This document shows positions 53,191 to 62,528 of a DNA stretch of 64,000 bases, piece after piece. Position 1 is the first letter of the stretch, and each line of letters opens with the position of its first letter. Made by a program: the position numbers and the translations under genes. The stretch spans positions 1-64,000 of the forward strand of contig NZ_FOCV01000010.1 in NCBI RefSeq assembly GCF_900110205.1, given 5' to 3'. This DNA comes from Rhizobium tibeticum (GTDB lineage: Bacteria > Pseudomonadota > Alphaproteobacteria > Rhizobiales > Rhizobiaceae). The notes beneath the pieces are model-generated. The model did not search any database. It was given only the letters and a program-made list of their open reading frames with translations, and had not been told where the DNA came from.

Positions 53191-54498
53191 CTATTCCTCC
53201 CGAAATGCACGGGCCAGCTGGTCCGTGAACGGCTTTGCGAGATAACCGAGTGCTGTGCGCTCGCCGGTCTCGATAAAGGCTTCGACGGGCATCCCGGCAA
53301 CCGGTGCCAGGGCGCCAAGCCTCTGCCATTGGTTTTCAGGCACTGCGACCCGAAGCGTGTAATAGGATTGACCGGAACGTGTGTCCGCCGTCAGGTCAGC
53401 GGAGATGGACGCAACGCGTCCCCTCAGTTCCGGCGTCGTCCTGTAACTGAACGCGGAGAACCGCAGGCTGACCTCCTTGCCAACAGCGACCTGGTCGACA
53501 TCCTGTGGCGACAGCTTCAGTTCGGGCGTGAGCACATCGTGATCCGGCACGATCTGCATGATGGCCTCGCCGGGCGAAATCACGGCCCCCGCTGCATGGA
53601 CGGCGAGCTGGTGGACGATGCCGTCTTGCGGCGCCCTGAGGTCGACGTGTCGCAGCTCATCTTCTATCGCAATGCGGCGCTCGGCATATTCGCCGCTGTC
53701 GCCCTCGGCCTGCCTGAGCTGTTCGGATACCTCGCTTCTATGATCGTCCCCCACCTGGATAATCTGCAGCTCCGTTTCGGCGATCTTGCCCTTGATTTCG
53801 GCTGTCGAGGCAACGAGGCTGCCGAGCTCTCCCGTCAAATCGGCCGCATCACGTTGCAGGGCGTAGACCCGTGTTGCCGGAATGGCTCCCTGTCGAAGCA
53901 GCGGCTCAAGGCTTGCGAGTTCCTTGTCGATGATGCCGATCGCACGGCGTTTGCCGTCCTGCTGGGCCGTCAGACCTTCGGCCTGCTGTTCGAGCTGGGT
54001 TACGCGCTCGCGCAGTTGCGCCGTGCGTCCGCGAAGCGATGCAAGGCGGTCATCGAACAATCGCTGCTCGGCGCTCACGAGGGCGGCAGCCTGAGCGGCA
54101 TCGTTGCCGCTGACGACCGCCGGAAAAGCGATGGCATCATGGCCGTCGCGCTCTGCTGCAAGCCTGGCGGATCGTGCCGCAAGCTCTCTCAGCCGTCGCG
54201 ATATGATCGAAAGGTTCGCCTTCGTCTGCGTGTCGTCGAGATGGACGAGGATCTGGCCAGCCCTGACCCGATCACCGTTGCGGACGAAGACCTGCCCCAC
54301 GGTGCCGCCCTTCTGGTGCTGCACGGGCTTGACGTAGCTGTCGACGACAAGTGTTCCCTGAGCGATGACTGCGCCGTTTATGCGGATCGCCGAGGCAAGC
54401 CCGCCAAGCACGCCGACAAGAAGGATGCCGGTTGCCAGAGCGAGCAAAGTGAGACGGCGGATTGCCCGTTCTGTCGATGTCACGGCTGCTCTGATCAT
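53191..54498 (-). CDS. prsE: type I secretion membrane fusion protein (PrsE/HlyD family)
   Basis: The 435-residue protein has one N-terminal membrane helix (LTLLALATGILLVGVLGGLASAI) and the HlyD-family beginning RINGAVIAQGTLVVDSYVKPVQHQKGG. A long periplasmic coiled coil (about 90-290) follows, then the beta-barrel/RND-like end with LRAPQDGIVHQLAVHAAGAVISPGEAIMQIVPD and AGMPVEAFIETGERTALGYLAKPFTD. It bridges the ATPase and an outer-membrane TolC partner. It overlaps the ATPase gene by ATGA. Length equals rhizobial PrsE. Confidence 0.88.
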   Translation of the reverse strand: MIRAAVTSTERAIRRLTLLALATGILLVGVLGGLASAIRINGAVIAQGTLVVDSYVKPVQHQKGGTVGQVFVRNGDRVRAGQILVHLDDTQTKANLSIISRRLRELAARSARLAAERDGHDAIAFPAVVSGNDAAQAAALVSAEQRLFDDRLASLRGRTAQLRERVTQLEQQAEGLTAQQDGKRRAIGIIDKELASLEPLLRQGAIPATRVYALQRDAADLTGELGSLVASTAEIKGKIAETELQIIQVGDDHRSEVSEQLRQAEGDSGEYAERRIAIEDELRHVDLRAPQDGIVHQLAVHAAGAVISPGEAIMQIVPDHDVLTPELKLSPQDVDQVAVGKEVSLRFSAFSYRTTPELRGRVASISADLTADTRSGQSYYTLRVAVPENQWQRLGALAPVAGMPVEAFIETGERTALGYLAKPFTDQLARAFREE

Positions 54499-56246
54499 GA
54501 CGACATCTCCCCACCGGCACGCAGCAGTCGGACGAAGGAGCCGGTGGCAGCGGCTGGCTTTGGCCCGGTTTTGAGAACATCGCCCTTGGGGCCGAACGCT
54601 TTGGCGCGGCCACCTTCGAGAACCAGCACCTTGTCGACGCCAGAAAGCACACTCGACCGGTGGGCAATGACGAGCACCACCCCTTGGCGCGATCGAACAC
54701 CATCGATCGCCTGCGCCAGCGCCAGTTCGCCCGCGACGTCGAGATTGGAATTCGGCTCATCCAGCACGACGAGGAACGGATCGGCGTAGAGTGCCCTTGC
54801 CAACCCGATGCGCTGCCGCTGGCCCGCGGACAGGGCCCTGCCCTGCTCGCCGATCCGTGTATCGAACCCTTCAGCGAAGCCGACGATCATGTCGTAGACA
54901 CCCGCGGCTTTAGCGGCAGCGATGATCAACGCCGAAGAGGCTTCCGGGTCGAACCGGGCGATGTTTTCGGCAATCGTCCCTTCGAACAACGAGACATCCT
55001 GCGGCAGGTAACCGATATGGCGGCCGCGCGCATCCGGCGCCCATTGTGAAAGCGACGCACCGTCCAGCCTGATATCTCCGCCAAAGGCTGGCCACAGCCC
55101 CACGACAGCGCGCGCCAGCGAAGATTTGCCCGAGGCGCTCGGGCCGACGATACCAACTGCCTCGCCCGCCCTGATCTCGAAAGACAGTCCGCGAATGATC
55201 GGCATTTTCGAGCCTGGCGCCCCGAGATGCAGGTTTTCCACCGTCAGTGATTGCCGCGGCGCCGGCAGCGCGACGTCGTGGCGCGTCTCTTCCGTGAGCC
55301 GGACGTCCCGGTCGAGCCGCGACCAAGCCTGTCGCGCTGCTGCAAATCCTCGCCAGTGTGCGATGGCAAGCTCGATCGGTGCGAGAGCGCGGCTGACGAG
55401 AATGGAGCTGGCAATCATGATGCCGCCGGTGGCTTCCTGGCGAATGACCAATATCGCGCCAACCGCCAGCACCGCGGACTGCAGCAGCATGCGCGCGGAT
55501 CGTGACAGCGTCGACAGCGAGTTGACGAGAGTGGCCGTGCGCAAGTGACTGTCGAGGTGGCGCTGGTTGATCTCAGCCCATCGCGCCGAAAGCATTGCCG
55601 CAAAGCCCATTCCGACGACAGCTTCCGAATTGCGCCTCGCCGTTTCGGCAAATGCCATCCGTTCTTGAAGGATCGCGACCGTCTGTCTTGTCGGTTCGCG
55701 CGACCTGAGCTCGGCAAGCAACGCCAGCCCCGTCAATATCAAGGCGCCGGCTGTGGCCGTTAAGCCAATCCAGCTGTGAAAAAGGAAACACAGCGCAAGA
55801 TAGAACGGCATCCAGGGCAGATCGAACAATGCCGACGGACCCGGGCCGGACAGGAAGCCACGCACTGTGTCGATATCACGGATCGTCTGCAGTCCATCTC
55901 CGGGCGAGGGTTTGCGCGATGCCGACAAGGCGACGGAGAGAAAAGCACGCCCTGAGAAACGCTCGTCCACAGCCCGTCCAACCTGACCGAGCAGCAGCGA
56001 CCGCGTTAGATCAAGCAGCCACTGGAAGGCAAAGAGAGCTACAACGATGACGGCTAAACCGACGAGCGTCGGTAGGCTGCGGCTCGGAATGACACGGTCA
56101 TAGACCTGAAGCATGAAGAACGAACCAGTGAGCGCCAGGACGTTGACGAGGCAACTGGTCACGCCAAGACCCAGACCGGCGACGCGCAATGACGAAAAAA
56201 GGCCAAGCAGAGGTCGCGGCTGTGGAAGGGATTTGACTTCAGACAA
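54495..56246 (-). CDS. prsD: type I secretion ABC transporter (PrsD family)
   Basis: The 583-residue protein has an N-terminal membrane domain with five or six helices (about 15-310) and a C-terminal ATPase. Visible are Walker A GPSASGKSSLARA, ISYLPQDVSLFEGTIAENIARF-like text (GYLPQDVSLFEGTIAENIARF), signature LSAGQRQRIGLARAL and Walker B LVVLDEPNSNLD. The PNSNLD ending is typical of the PrtD/PrsD/AprD group. It exports the RTX glycanase encoded downstream. No outer-membrane TolC-type gene is in the locus, so a shared one is presumably used. Confidence 0.9.
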   Translation of the reverse strand: MSEVKSLPQPRPLLGLFSSLRVAGLGLGVTSCLVNVLALTGSFFMLQVYDRVIPSRSLPTLVGLAVIVVALFAFQWLLDLTRSLLLGQVGRAVDERFSGRAFLSVALSASRKPSPGDGLQTIRDIDTVRGFLSGPGPSALFDLPWMPFYLALCFLFHSWIGLTATAGALILTGLALLAELRSREPTRQTVAILQERMAFAETARRNSEAVVGMGFAAMLSARWAEINQRHLDSHLRTATLVNSLSTLSRSARMLLQSAVLAVGAILVIRQEATGGIMIASSILVSRALAPIELAIAHWRGFAAARQAWSRLDRDVRLTEETRHDVALPAPRQSLTVENLHLGAPGSKMPIIRGLSFEIRAGEAVGIVGPSASGKSSLARAVVGLWPAFGGDIRLDGASLSQWAPDARGRHIGYLPQDVSLFEGTIAENIARFDPEASSALIIAAAKAAGVYDMIVGFAEGFDTRIGEQGRALSAGQRQRIGLARALYADPFLVVLDEPNSNLDVAGELALAQAIDGVRSRQGVVLVIAHRSSVLSGVDKVLVLEGGRAKAFGPKGDVLKTGPKPAAATGSFVRLLRAGGEMSS

Positions 56247-56932
56247 CTGGGCTCCTTGTGGTCTTAGCGCAGGCGCACCGTTGCCGAAGCGCCGGTGGCC
56301 CGAGACATCGAGATAGTTTGCCTAGACTGAGCCAAAAGGGATTGGATGACGACCGCAAAGGGCGGCATCTGTTCCATTGAGCACTAACACACCAAACCAA
56401 GCGTTAAGCGCGAAGTCGTAGTCCAGTTACTTCGTCAAACGACTGTCTTCATTCGAGCGCGACAACGCGATTGCCGGCCAATCTACTAAGACGGATGAGC
56501 GCATTTCAGGAATTATATAAAATGCTGGTTGCATTTGCGCTTGGATTTGCGTTTCAGGCTGCAACCTCAAGGGCAGCGCAAGTCTCGTCGAGCGCGGTCC
56601 CGTCCATTTGATCTGCGCCGCGCAGCTGATTGGCAAGGAAGAGGCGCTGGCACCGAATGATTGGACAAGTTCCGCAGCATTGGACCAAGTATCGCGCTGT
56701 ATCCCGACGTCTTTGACCAGCAAACGCGCCGCAGGCATATGGCTGAGAACTTTGATCAACGCCTGGGGCCGACAATTGGCATGGCTTTGTGAGGTTAGCG
56801 ATCATCACGTCCCCAAATGACCGAAAACGCGCGAAAACACTTGAGTATGGCTCCGCCGTCAGAACAACGGGTGCCACAATGCCGCCATAGATTTCGAGGC
56901 TATCTTTCTTGCAAAACAAGCGGATAGCGGAA
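56247..56932. other. gene-poor stretch upstream of prsD and the L,D-transpeptidase
   Basis: Nearly 690 bp. Two overlapping minus-strand frames (56427-56759 and 56554-56919) could be parts of one older coding region broken by a frameshift: the first reads IKVLSHMPAARLLVKDVGIQ and the second ends with similar composition. I cannot assign them to a family, so they are not called as genes. The region must contain the prsD promoter. Confidence 0.4.
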
Positions 56933-57514
56933 ATGAAATTCCTCGCTCTATTTGCAACAGCGCTTTTGCTTATCGTCTTTCAGGCTCAGGCCCAGATCTA
57001 CGAACCGTATGACGACTACGGCGACTACGACTACTATGACCCGTATGGACCATATGGACCACCGCCGGTTTATGACGAGCCAATGCCAGAACGCCAACCA
57101 CGGACGAGGAGTGGAAGGGGGACAATTGTCATCACCACGCGGGAGCACACGCTTGTTTATACGACGCCATGGGGCGAGCAGCTCGCCTATCCGATTGCTG
57201 TCGGGCGCGACGGGAAACGATGGTACGGCACCACACACGTCACGTCGAAGCGCAAGCATCCTGAGTGGCGACCAACGGCTGGCATGCGCCAGAAGAACCC
57301 CAAGCTGCCCGTCGTCGTGAAGCCTGGCCCTTCTAATCCACTTGGTACGCGCGCCATTTATCTTGCCGACGGCCTATTGCGCATCCATGGCACCAATGAT
57401 CCCTCTTCTATTGGCACCAATGCATCGAGCGGTTGCTTTCGCATGTACCGAGAGGATGTCGAGGAGCTCTACGACATGGTCCGACCGGGAACGCGTGTGA
57501 TCATCCGGCGGTGA
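56933..57514 (+). CDS. L,D-transpeptidase (YkuD/ErfK family)
   Basis: The 193-residue protein has an N-terminal signal peptide (MKFLALFATALLLIVFQAQAQ) and a Tyr/Asp/Pro-rich linker (about 21-60). The YkuD catalytic domain has YPIAVGRDGKRWYG and, at the active site, LRIHGTNDPSSIGTNASSGCFRM with the catalytic Cys in SSGCFRM and His in IHGT. It cross-links peptidoglycan or attaches outer-membrane proteins in the periplasm. The Tyr-rich linker is typical of rhizobial homologues. The ATG at 56933 has only a weak ribosome site. Confidence 0.88.
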   Translation: MKFLALFATALLLIVFQAQAQIYEPYDDYGDYDYYDPYGPYGPPPVYDEPMPERQPRTRSGRGTIVITTREHTLVYTTPWGEQLAYPIAVGRDGKRWYGTTHVTSKRKHPEWRPTAGMRQKNPKLPVVVKPGPSNPLGTRAIYLADGLLRIHGTNDPSSIGTNASSGCFRMYREDVEELYDMVRPGTRVIIRR

Positions 57515-58266
57515 CGCTAGGGCAAGCAAGAGGTGCCAAAGCGCGCAGCTCTTTGCGCCGCCGCCTGGTTGGCGAATTGGTGGCGAAAGCGCCGAGGGAT
57601 TATCAGACCGAGATTGACGTTGCCGTCGAGCGGATCATCGTCGACGCGCTGAACAGGTCCTTTCCCTCCTACGCGATCAAAGGCGAGGCAGCGGTTGGCA
57701 ACCGGAACGCAAAGGATGGCGCGCCTGTCATCTATATCGATCCAATAGACGGGACGACGAATTTCGCCTGGGGGCATCCCACATTTCGGCATGACGATCT
57801 CGATCGTCGAAGATGCTGAGATCGTCGCCGGCGTCGTCTATGACGCGATCTGGACGAGCTCTACAGCGCCGAACTGGGCGGCGGATCGTATCTGAATGGC
57901 GAGCGGATCCGGTGCGTGAGCTCCAAGGGGATCGAAGACGTGCTCGTCGGAGCTGGCTTGCCGATCCCGGGCAAACTCAAGGCCGTGCCCGAGGACGTCT
58001 ATTTCAGCGCGCTCAAACGATTGATGGCCACCACCGCAGGCGTACGGCGGCTTGGGTCGGCGGCATTGTCGATCGCCTATGTCGCCCTGCGGACGGCTGG
58101 ACGGCATTTTCGAGGATGGATTGTCATTGCACGATTACGGCGCCTCCGCCCTGGTGGTGCGAAGCAGGCGGTGGTTTCCGCTTTCAATGGTGGACCCGTC
58201 ACCGCCAACGGAGACGTCCTTGCCGGCAATCGGGTTCTCCACCCCTGGCTCGTCGAAGGTTTTCAG
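57515..58266 (+). pseudogene. inositol-monophosphatase-family pseudogene
   Basis: The pieces read in order, in different frames: LVAKAPRDYQTEIDVAVE, IKGEAAVGN, YIDPIDGTTNFAWGHPTF (the metal motif DPIDGTTNF), then GMTISIVEDAEIVAGVVYDA after a shift, ELYSAELGGGSYLNGERIR after a second, and LGSAALSIAYVA, GRLDGIFEDGLSLHDYGA after a third. At least three frameshifts break the gene, and the 3' end runs into the convergent glycerophosphodiesterase gene. Inositol or related phosphatase activity would be lost. Confidence 0.85.
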
Positions 58267-59114
58267 GCCTGTGCGTCCATCAGAAGCCGTTCCAAACCGA
58301 CCGGGTCATCCGTCGTGATCTGGTCAGCTTTCAGCTCCAATAGGCGCTTGACGCCCGGTAAGGCAGACGCCACGGCCGAGTTGATGGTATAGGCGTCGAC
58401 GACCCGTCCGACCTCGTGAAATGCGCCAATCAGGTCATAGCCTGCCTGATCGGCGTAGAGGACTAAACGGCGATCGAGATAGATCATCTGCGCGCGGGGC
58501 ACTGCGCGCAAGGTACCGGCAACAAAGCCTGCGAAATCGCGGGTTTTCATCAGCCGCTCCATGGCGCCATCGTGGCACGGGTCGTAGCCGATTGCCATCT
58601 CGGGCACAGCCTGCGAGAGCCGCTCGACGGCAGCCGAGTCACCGCCTGAAAGGATAACCGAACCCACGACAGGGGAAATGGCAGCCGCGAATGCGGCGAT
58701 ATCTTCCTCGGAAATGGCGTCTGAGTTTTCTTTCAGGTCAAGCTGCAGGCCAGCTCTTGGATGTCGGCTGATTTGACCGAGCAGGTGCGCAAGATCCTCG
58801 AGCATCATCACCTTGTGTCCACTCGGCGCCCCGAAAGCGTCGCGAAGATAAAGACCACGCAAATAGGCCTCGGATGCCTCGCGAACCGGACCGGAACCGG
58901 TTGTCGCGGCATCAAGCGTCTCATCATGCAGTACAGCGAAGCCATAACCGGCGAAGCGCACGAGATCGATCTCCACGCTGGCGCCGAGTTCCATGCCCTC
59001 GACGATGCGTTCGCCCGTAAAGGAAATGTCGCCGGCAAAGCGGTGTCCTCGGTGCCACTTCAGCCAGGTACGATGCCCGGCTCTTTCAATCGCAATTCCG
59101 CGGCCCTCAAGCAT
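58263..59114 (-). CDS. glycerophosphodiester phosphodiesterase
   Basis: The 283-residue protein has the GDPD motifs KWHRGHRFAGD (HRG-type catalytic start), GASVEIDLVRFAGYGFAVLHDETLDAATTGSG (the E-x-D and HD metal/catalytic sites) and the C-terminal AYTINSAVASALP...ADQITTDDP. It cleaves glycerophosphodiesters to glycerol-3-phosphate and an alcohol. ATG 59114 overlaps the end of a truncated ABC ATPase by 8 bp, so it was once the last gene of a Ugp-type importer operon. It is intact itself; its expression now depends on a remaining promoter. Confidence 0.88.
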   Translation of the reverse strand: MLEGRGIAIERAGHRTWLKWHRGHRFAGDISFTGERIVEGMELGASVEIDLVRFAGYGFAVLHDETLDAATTGSGPVREASEAYLRGLYLRDAFGAPSGHKVMMLEDLAHLLGQISRHPRAGLQLDLKENSDAISEEDIAAFAAAISPVVGSVILSGGDSAAVERLSQAVPEMAIGYDPCHDGAMERLMKTRDFAGFVAGTLRAVPRAQMIYLDRRLVLYADQAGYDLIGAFHEVGRVVDAYTINSAVASALPGVKRLLELKADQITTDDPVGLERLLMDAQA

Positions 59115-59560
59115 GCCCAAACACCCGATTCTTCTGTCGTGCGCCTATCGCACGGGACTCCTGAACGAGCCGGTTGTCCCGGAACGCCCTGAAGGCCGCG
59201 GCTCCCGGCTCCACTAGTGCGCCCTTCGCCCAGGCGCTGTTGCTCGATGTCATTGCTCTCACCCTCGTTCCGTCGTCAAGATCAACCTCGACGATCTTAT
59301 GGGTACCAAAATCGATGCTGCGATGAACGATGCCGGCACCCATCCCCTCCGCCACGACAAGAGACAGCGCTTCCTGCCGAACGGCAAGCACCACTTCCCC
59401 GTATGCAACGGGAACGGAAGCGCAAAGGCTGCATGCTGGCTGACACCACCCCTCACCGTCGCGCGAATGAAGTTCATCGAACCGATGAAGCCGGCCACGA
59501 ATACGGTCTCTGGCTCTCGGTAGATGCGATCGGGCGGCGGCAGCATAGCCGGGTTCGGCC
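59107..59560 (-). pseudogene. truncated, frameshifted sugar-type ABC ATPase (UgpC C-terminal part)
   Basis: Only the C-terminal domain of a MalK/UgpC-type ATPase remains. It starts [27 protein letters not shown] in one frame (residues that normally follow the H-loop), then continues in a second frame with VVLAVRQEALSL and EVDLDDGTRVRAM, the TOBE region. The Walker A, signature and Walker B motifs are missing. The 5' end is cut off just after the stop of the MDR gene. It cannot hydrolyse ATP. Confidence 0.8.
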
Positions 59561-59564
59561 AGAG

Positions 59565-60587
59565 TTAGTCGATGTCTGCCATCCGCACGAGCAGCTTCCC
59601 GAAATTCTTCCCAGTCAGCATCCCGATGAAGGCGTCAGGCGCGCGCTCGAGACCGTCCACGACGTCTTCCTTGTACCTGATCCGCCCCGACGCAACGAGC
59701 GGGCCGATCTCTTTCTCGAAGGCGCCGTAGTGGTCCTTGACGAATTCCGACTGAATGAAGCCTCGGATCCGCAGGCTACGTCGCAGGATTGCCGACATGG
59801 TAGCGGGGAGCCTGTCATGGTCAGCCGCACCCGGACCGTTGTATTGGGCGACCAGACCGCAGACTGGCACGCGTGCGAACTGATTCAAGAGCGGAAGCAC
59901 AGCGTCCCAGACGTGGCCACCGACATTTTCGAAGTAGACATCGATGCCCTTCGGGCAGGCCGCCTCGAGATCGGATGCGAAGTCCTTGGACCGGTGATCC
60001 ACCACCGCGTCGAAACCCAGTTCCTCTCGAACAAAATCGCATTTTTTCTTGCCGCCCGCGATGCCAACCGCCCTCGCCCCGGCGAGTTTCGCGATCTGTC
60101 CGACCATGGATCCGACAGGACCGGAGGCGGCCGCGACGACGACAGTTTCACCGTCCTTGGGTTGGCCAATAACCTTCATGCCGCTGTAAGCGGTGAATCC
60201 AGGCATGCCCAATACGCCGACAGCAGTCGTGATGGGCGCGCCATGCGTATCAAAATGATGGACAATATCCGCCTTCACGACAGCGTCGGTGCACCACCCC
60301 GTTCGTGCGCGAACCTTGTCGCCAGGTGCGAAATCCGGATGACGCGAACGAATGACTTCGCAAACGGTCTCGCCCTCCATGACGCCACCCACAGGCGTTG
60401 GTGCCGCGTAGGACTTGGCGTCGCTCATCCGACCGCGCATGTACGGGTCCAGCGAAAGGTACAGAACCCGAAGGGTCACCTCGCCTTGCTGGGCGTCGGA
60501 CAACTCGACCTCTTCGAAACGGAAGTTTTCGAGAGTTGGAGCACCCTGGGGTCTACTTGCGAGAACGACACGTCTGGCGATTGGCAT
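59565..60587 (-). CDS. MDR-family NADP-dependent oxidoreductase (CurA-like)
   Basis: The 340-residue protein belongs to the zinc-free MDR / leukotriene-B4-12-hydroxydehydrogenase-like group. Visible are LYLSLDPYMRGRMSD near the N-terminus, the substrate loop GVMEGETVCEV, the cofactor motif VVVAAASGPVGSMVGQIAKLAGARAVGIAGG and DVYFENVGGHVWDAVLPLL. It reduces double bonds of unsaturated aldehydes or ketones. ATG 60587 follows GGGGAG. It stands alone. Confidence 0.9.
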   Translation of the reverse strand: MPIARRVVLASRPQGAPTLENFRFEEVELSDAQQGEVTLRVLYLSLDPYMRGRMSDAKSYAAPTPVGGVMEGETVCEVIRSRHPDFAPGDKVRARTGWCTDAVVKADIVHHFDTHGAPITTAVGVLGMPGFTAYSGMKVIGQPKDGETVVVAAASGPVGSMVGQIAKLAGARAVGIAGGKKKCDFVREELGFDAVVDHRSKDFASDLEAACPKGIDVYFENVGGHVWDAVLPLLNQFARVPVCGLVAQYNGPGAADHDRLPATMSAILRRSLRIRGFIQSEFVKDHYGAFEKEIGPLVASGRIRYKEDVVDGLERAPDAFIGMLTGKNFGKLLVRMADID

Positions 60588-61123
60588 ATGAATCTCCCCT
60601 GTGCTGTCAACGCTCGACATCAGATAGGCACGATGCGTCGACTTCAAGGATTGGATATTCCTGATACGGTTTGAATCAAGCAGGCCTTTCTACTGTCCTC
60701 TCGAACGACGAAATGGAGCGAGCGAAGACGTTCAGTGACCGGCCAAGCGCCTGTCAGCCAATAGTCTTCAAAGGGGCTTCGCTTATTCTTCGAACCCTGA
60801 TCGACAACGGCGCTTGGCGGCTCGGCCCCCAATTTCGATGAATACTGCCTACCATGGGAAGTCAGCGAAGGTTGTAGGCTCCCTGCTGGTGGTCGTTGAA
60901 ATACTCTGCTAACGCCACCTGAAGGATCGCGACACCAATGAAGGATCCGTTGAGGAATCCTTCGTAACGAAATGATCAGAATAGCGTTTTTCTAAGAAAT
61001 GACGTGTGCTGGATGCCCCTCTGAGTGACACAAGCATCACTTTGGCACACTGCCACACTGCGCTGCCGTCGGGAGGTGGCATCCACCCCATCAGTTCTCG
61101 ATGAAAATTAACAGTCAGCAGCC
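60588..61123. other. gene-free stretch
   Basis: About 540 bp upstream of the MDR gene and downstream of the GNAT gene. Only short, overlapping frames with atypical composition are present. I see no terminator with a T-tract and no clear repeat. Confidence 0.5.
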
Positions 61124-61627
61124 CTAGACGTGCGATTCCGAGATTTCGTCTGGCTCGGCCTCGGCCAACATGCCGCGATAGATTCCGGGAATGGATCCCT
61201 CGATCGGCACGGCACCAACGCTTCGGCGGTAGAAATCCGTGGGGCCGGCACCCCCGATGACACCATAAGCGTAGCCCTGAGCGTACATGTCGAGGAGCGT
61301 CGTCAGGAGTAACGCATGGCCGGCACCTTGGCCGCGGGCAGCGCTATCGACGCCAGTGGGCCCGAAGAAGCCTTTTGCCGTCGCCTCGTGGCAAGCAAAA
61401 CCGATCAGCGTGCCGTTCTGGATGGCGACGAAGCATGTCGGCGGCTGCCGCATGACGGCAGCCGTGGCCTCGGACGACCAACCGACACCGAAGCGTGGCG
61501 TGATCCAGTCGGTCAAAGCCTTCAGCTCCGGCGGCAGAACGCGACGGATGGTGATGCCTTGGCGTTCCATTTTCGCATCAAGGGCGGCATCCGGCCCGAG
61601 ATCGTAGAGCTTGACGAGCATATCCAT
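61124..61627 (-). CDS. GNAT-family N-acetyltransferase
   Basis: The 167-residue protein has the GNAT core, with LIGFACHEA, GFFGPTGVDSAARGQGAGHALLLTTL (the acetyl-CoA motif ARGQGAGHAL) and the C-terminal GYAYGVIGGAGPTDFYRRSVGAVPI. I use ATG 61627 with AAAGGA upstream; an ATG at 61651 overlaps the permease stop by ATGA and is also possible. It is the last gene of a sugar importer operon, which hints that it acts on an imported amino sugar or related compound. Confidence 0.8.
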   Translation of the reverse strand: MDMLVKLYDLGPDAALDAKMERQGITIRRVLPPELKALTDWITPRFGVGWSSEATAAVMRQPPTCFVAIQNGTLIGFACHEATAKGFFGPTGVDSAARGQGAGHALLLTTLLDMYAQGYAYGVIGGAGPTDFYRRSVGAVPIEGSIPGIYRGMLAEAEPDEISESHV

Positions 61628-61647
61628 GATTTCGTTCCTTTCGGTCT

Positions 61648-62526
61648 TCATCCCTTGACGGCACCGGCGGTCAGCCCGGCGACGATGCGCCGCTGGAAAA
61701 CGAGCACCACTGCGATCAGCGGCAGTGTCACGGTGACGGACGCTGCCATGATCTGTCCAAAGGGATATTCATAACGGTTGGTGCCGGCGATTAAGCCGAT
61801 CGCCACCGGCACCGTTCGGTTTTCGTCCGTCAAGGTAAACGTGAGGGCAAAGAGGAACTCATTCCAGGCGAGGATAAAGGCGAGGATGCCGGTACTTGCG
61901 AGCGACGGTCCCATCAGTGGCAGCAATATCTTCAGAAGAATGCGCAGATGCGAGCAGCCGTCGACAATCGCTGCCTCCTCCAGTTCGCGTGGAAACTCGC
62001 GGATAAAGGTGGTGAGGATCCAGGTCGTGAACGGCACGGTCGACAGCAAATATGTCAGCACGAGCGCGCTTGGCCGGTTGAAGAGCCCGAGCCAGTTGAT
62101 GAGCTCGAACATCCCCGAAAGCACGACCACCTGGGGAAAGATTGAGATCATCAAGATGACCATCAGCACCGCCCGGCGCTGCGGGAAGTCGATCCGCCCG
62201 AGCGCGTAGGCTGCGCTGATGCCAATCACCAGAGACAGGAAGGTCGTCGCAACCGCCACATAGGCGGAATTCAGCAGCGAACCCATGAAGATCGGATTGT
62301 CGATCAACTGCCGATAATAGGTGAAATCGAGTGCCGGCAGGAGAACGGACCGGTAAAGCGCTGCTCCCTGCTTCGTCGATGAAACGAATGCCCAGTAATA
62401 GGGAAACAGCGTGTAGATGAGGACCAGGAACAGCGCGAATATCTGCAGACTGCGCAGTGCGCGGCGCCGCAGCCTGTAATAGGCGCTGGATCTGCGGACC
62501 GGGAGGGGAAGCGTCAGTTCGGTCAT
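61648..62526 (-). CDS. sugar ABC transporter permease (MalG type)
   Basis: The 292-residue membrane protein has six predicted helices, beginning LRSLQIFALFLVLIYTLFPYYWAFV. The EAA motif is LEEAAIVDGCSHLRILLKILLPLMGPSL, and the ending QRRIVAGLTAGAVKG is typical of MalG-like subunits. It begins 2 nt after the stop of the partner permease. ATG 62526 was chosen; a TTG two codons upstream is in frame. Confidence 0.92.
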   Translation of the reverse strand: MTELTLPLPVRRSSAYYRLRRRALRSLQIFALFLVLIYTLFPYYWAFVSSTKQGAALYRSVLLPALDFTYYRQLIDNPIFMGSLLNSAYVAVATTFLSLVIGISAAYALGRIDFPQRRAVLMVILMISIFPQVVVLSGMFELINWLGLFNRPSALVLTYLLSTVPFTTWILTTFIREFPRELEEAAIVDGCSHLRILLKILLPLMGPSLASTGILAFILAWNEFLFALTFTLTDENRTVPVAIGLIAGTNRYEYPFGQIMAASVTVTLPLIAVVLVFQRRIVAGLTAGAVKG

Positions 62527-62528
62527 TG

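Noticed and set aside
53011-54789. 592-codon plus-strand frame
   Set aside because: It is the complement of the prsE coding region, has no family motif, and the minus-strand product is a clear HlyD protein.
59217-60674. 485-codon plus-strand frame
   Set aside because: It lies opposite the MDR oxidoreductase gene and ABC remnant, with Arg/Asp-rich composition and no domain.
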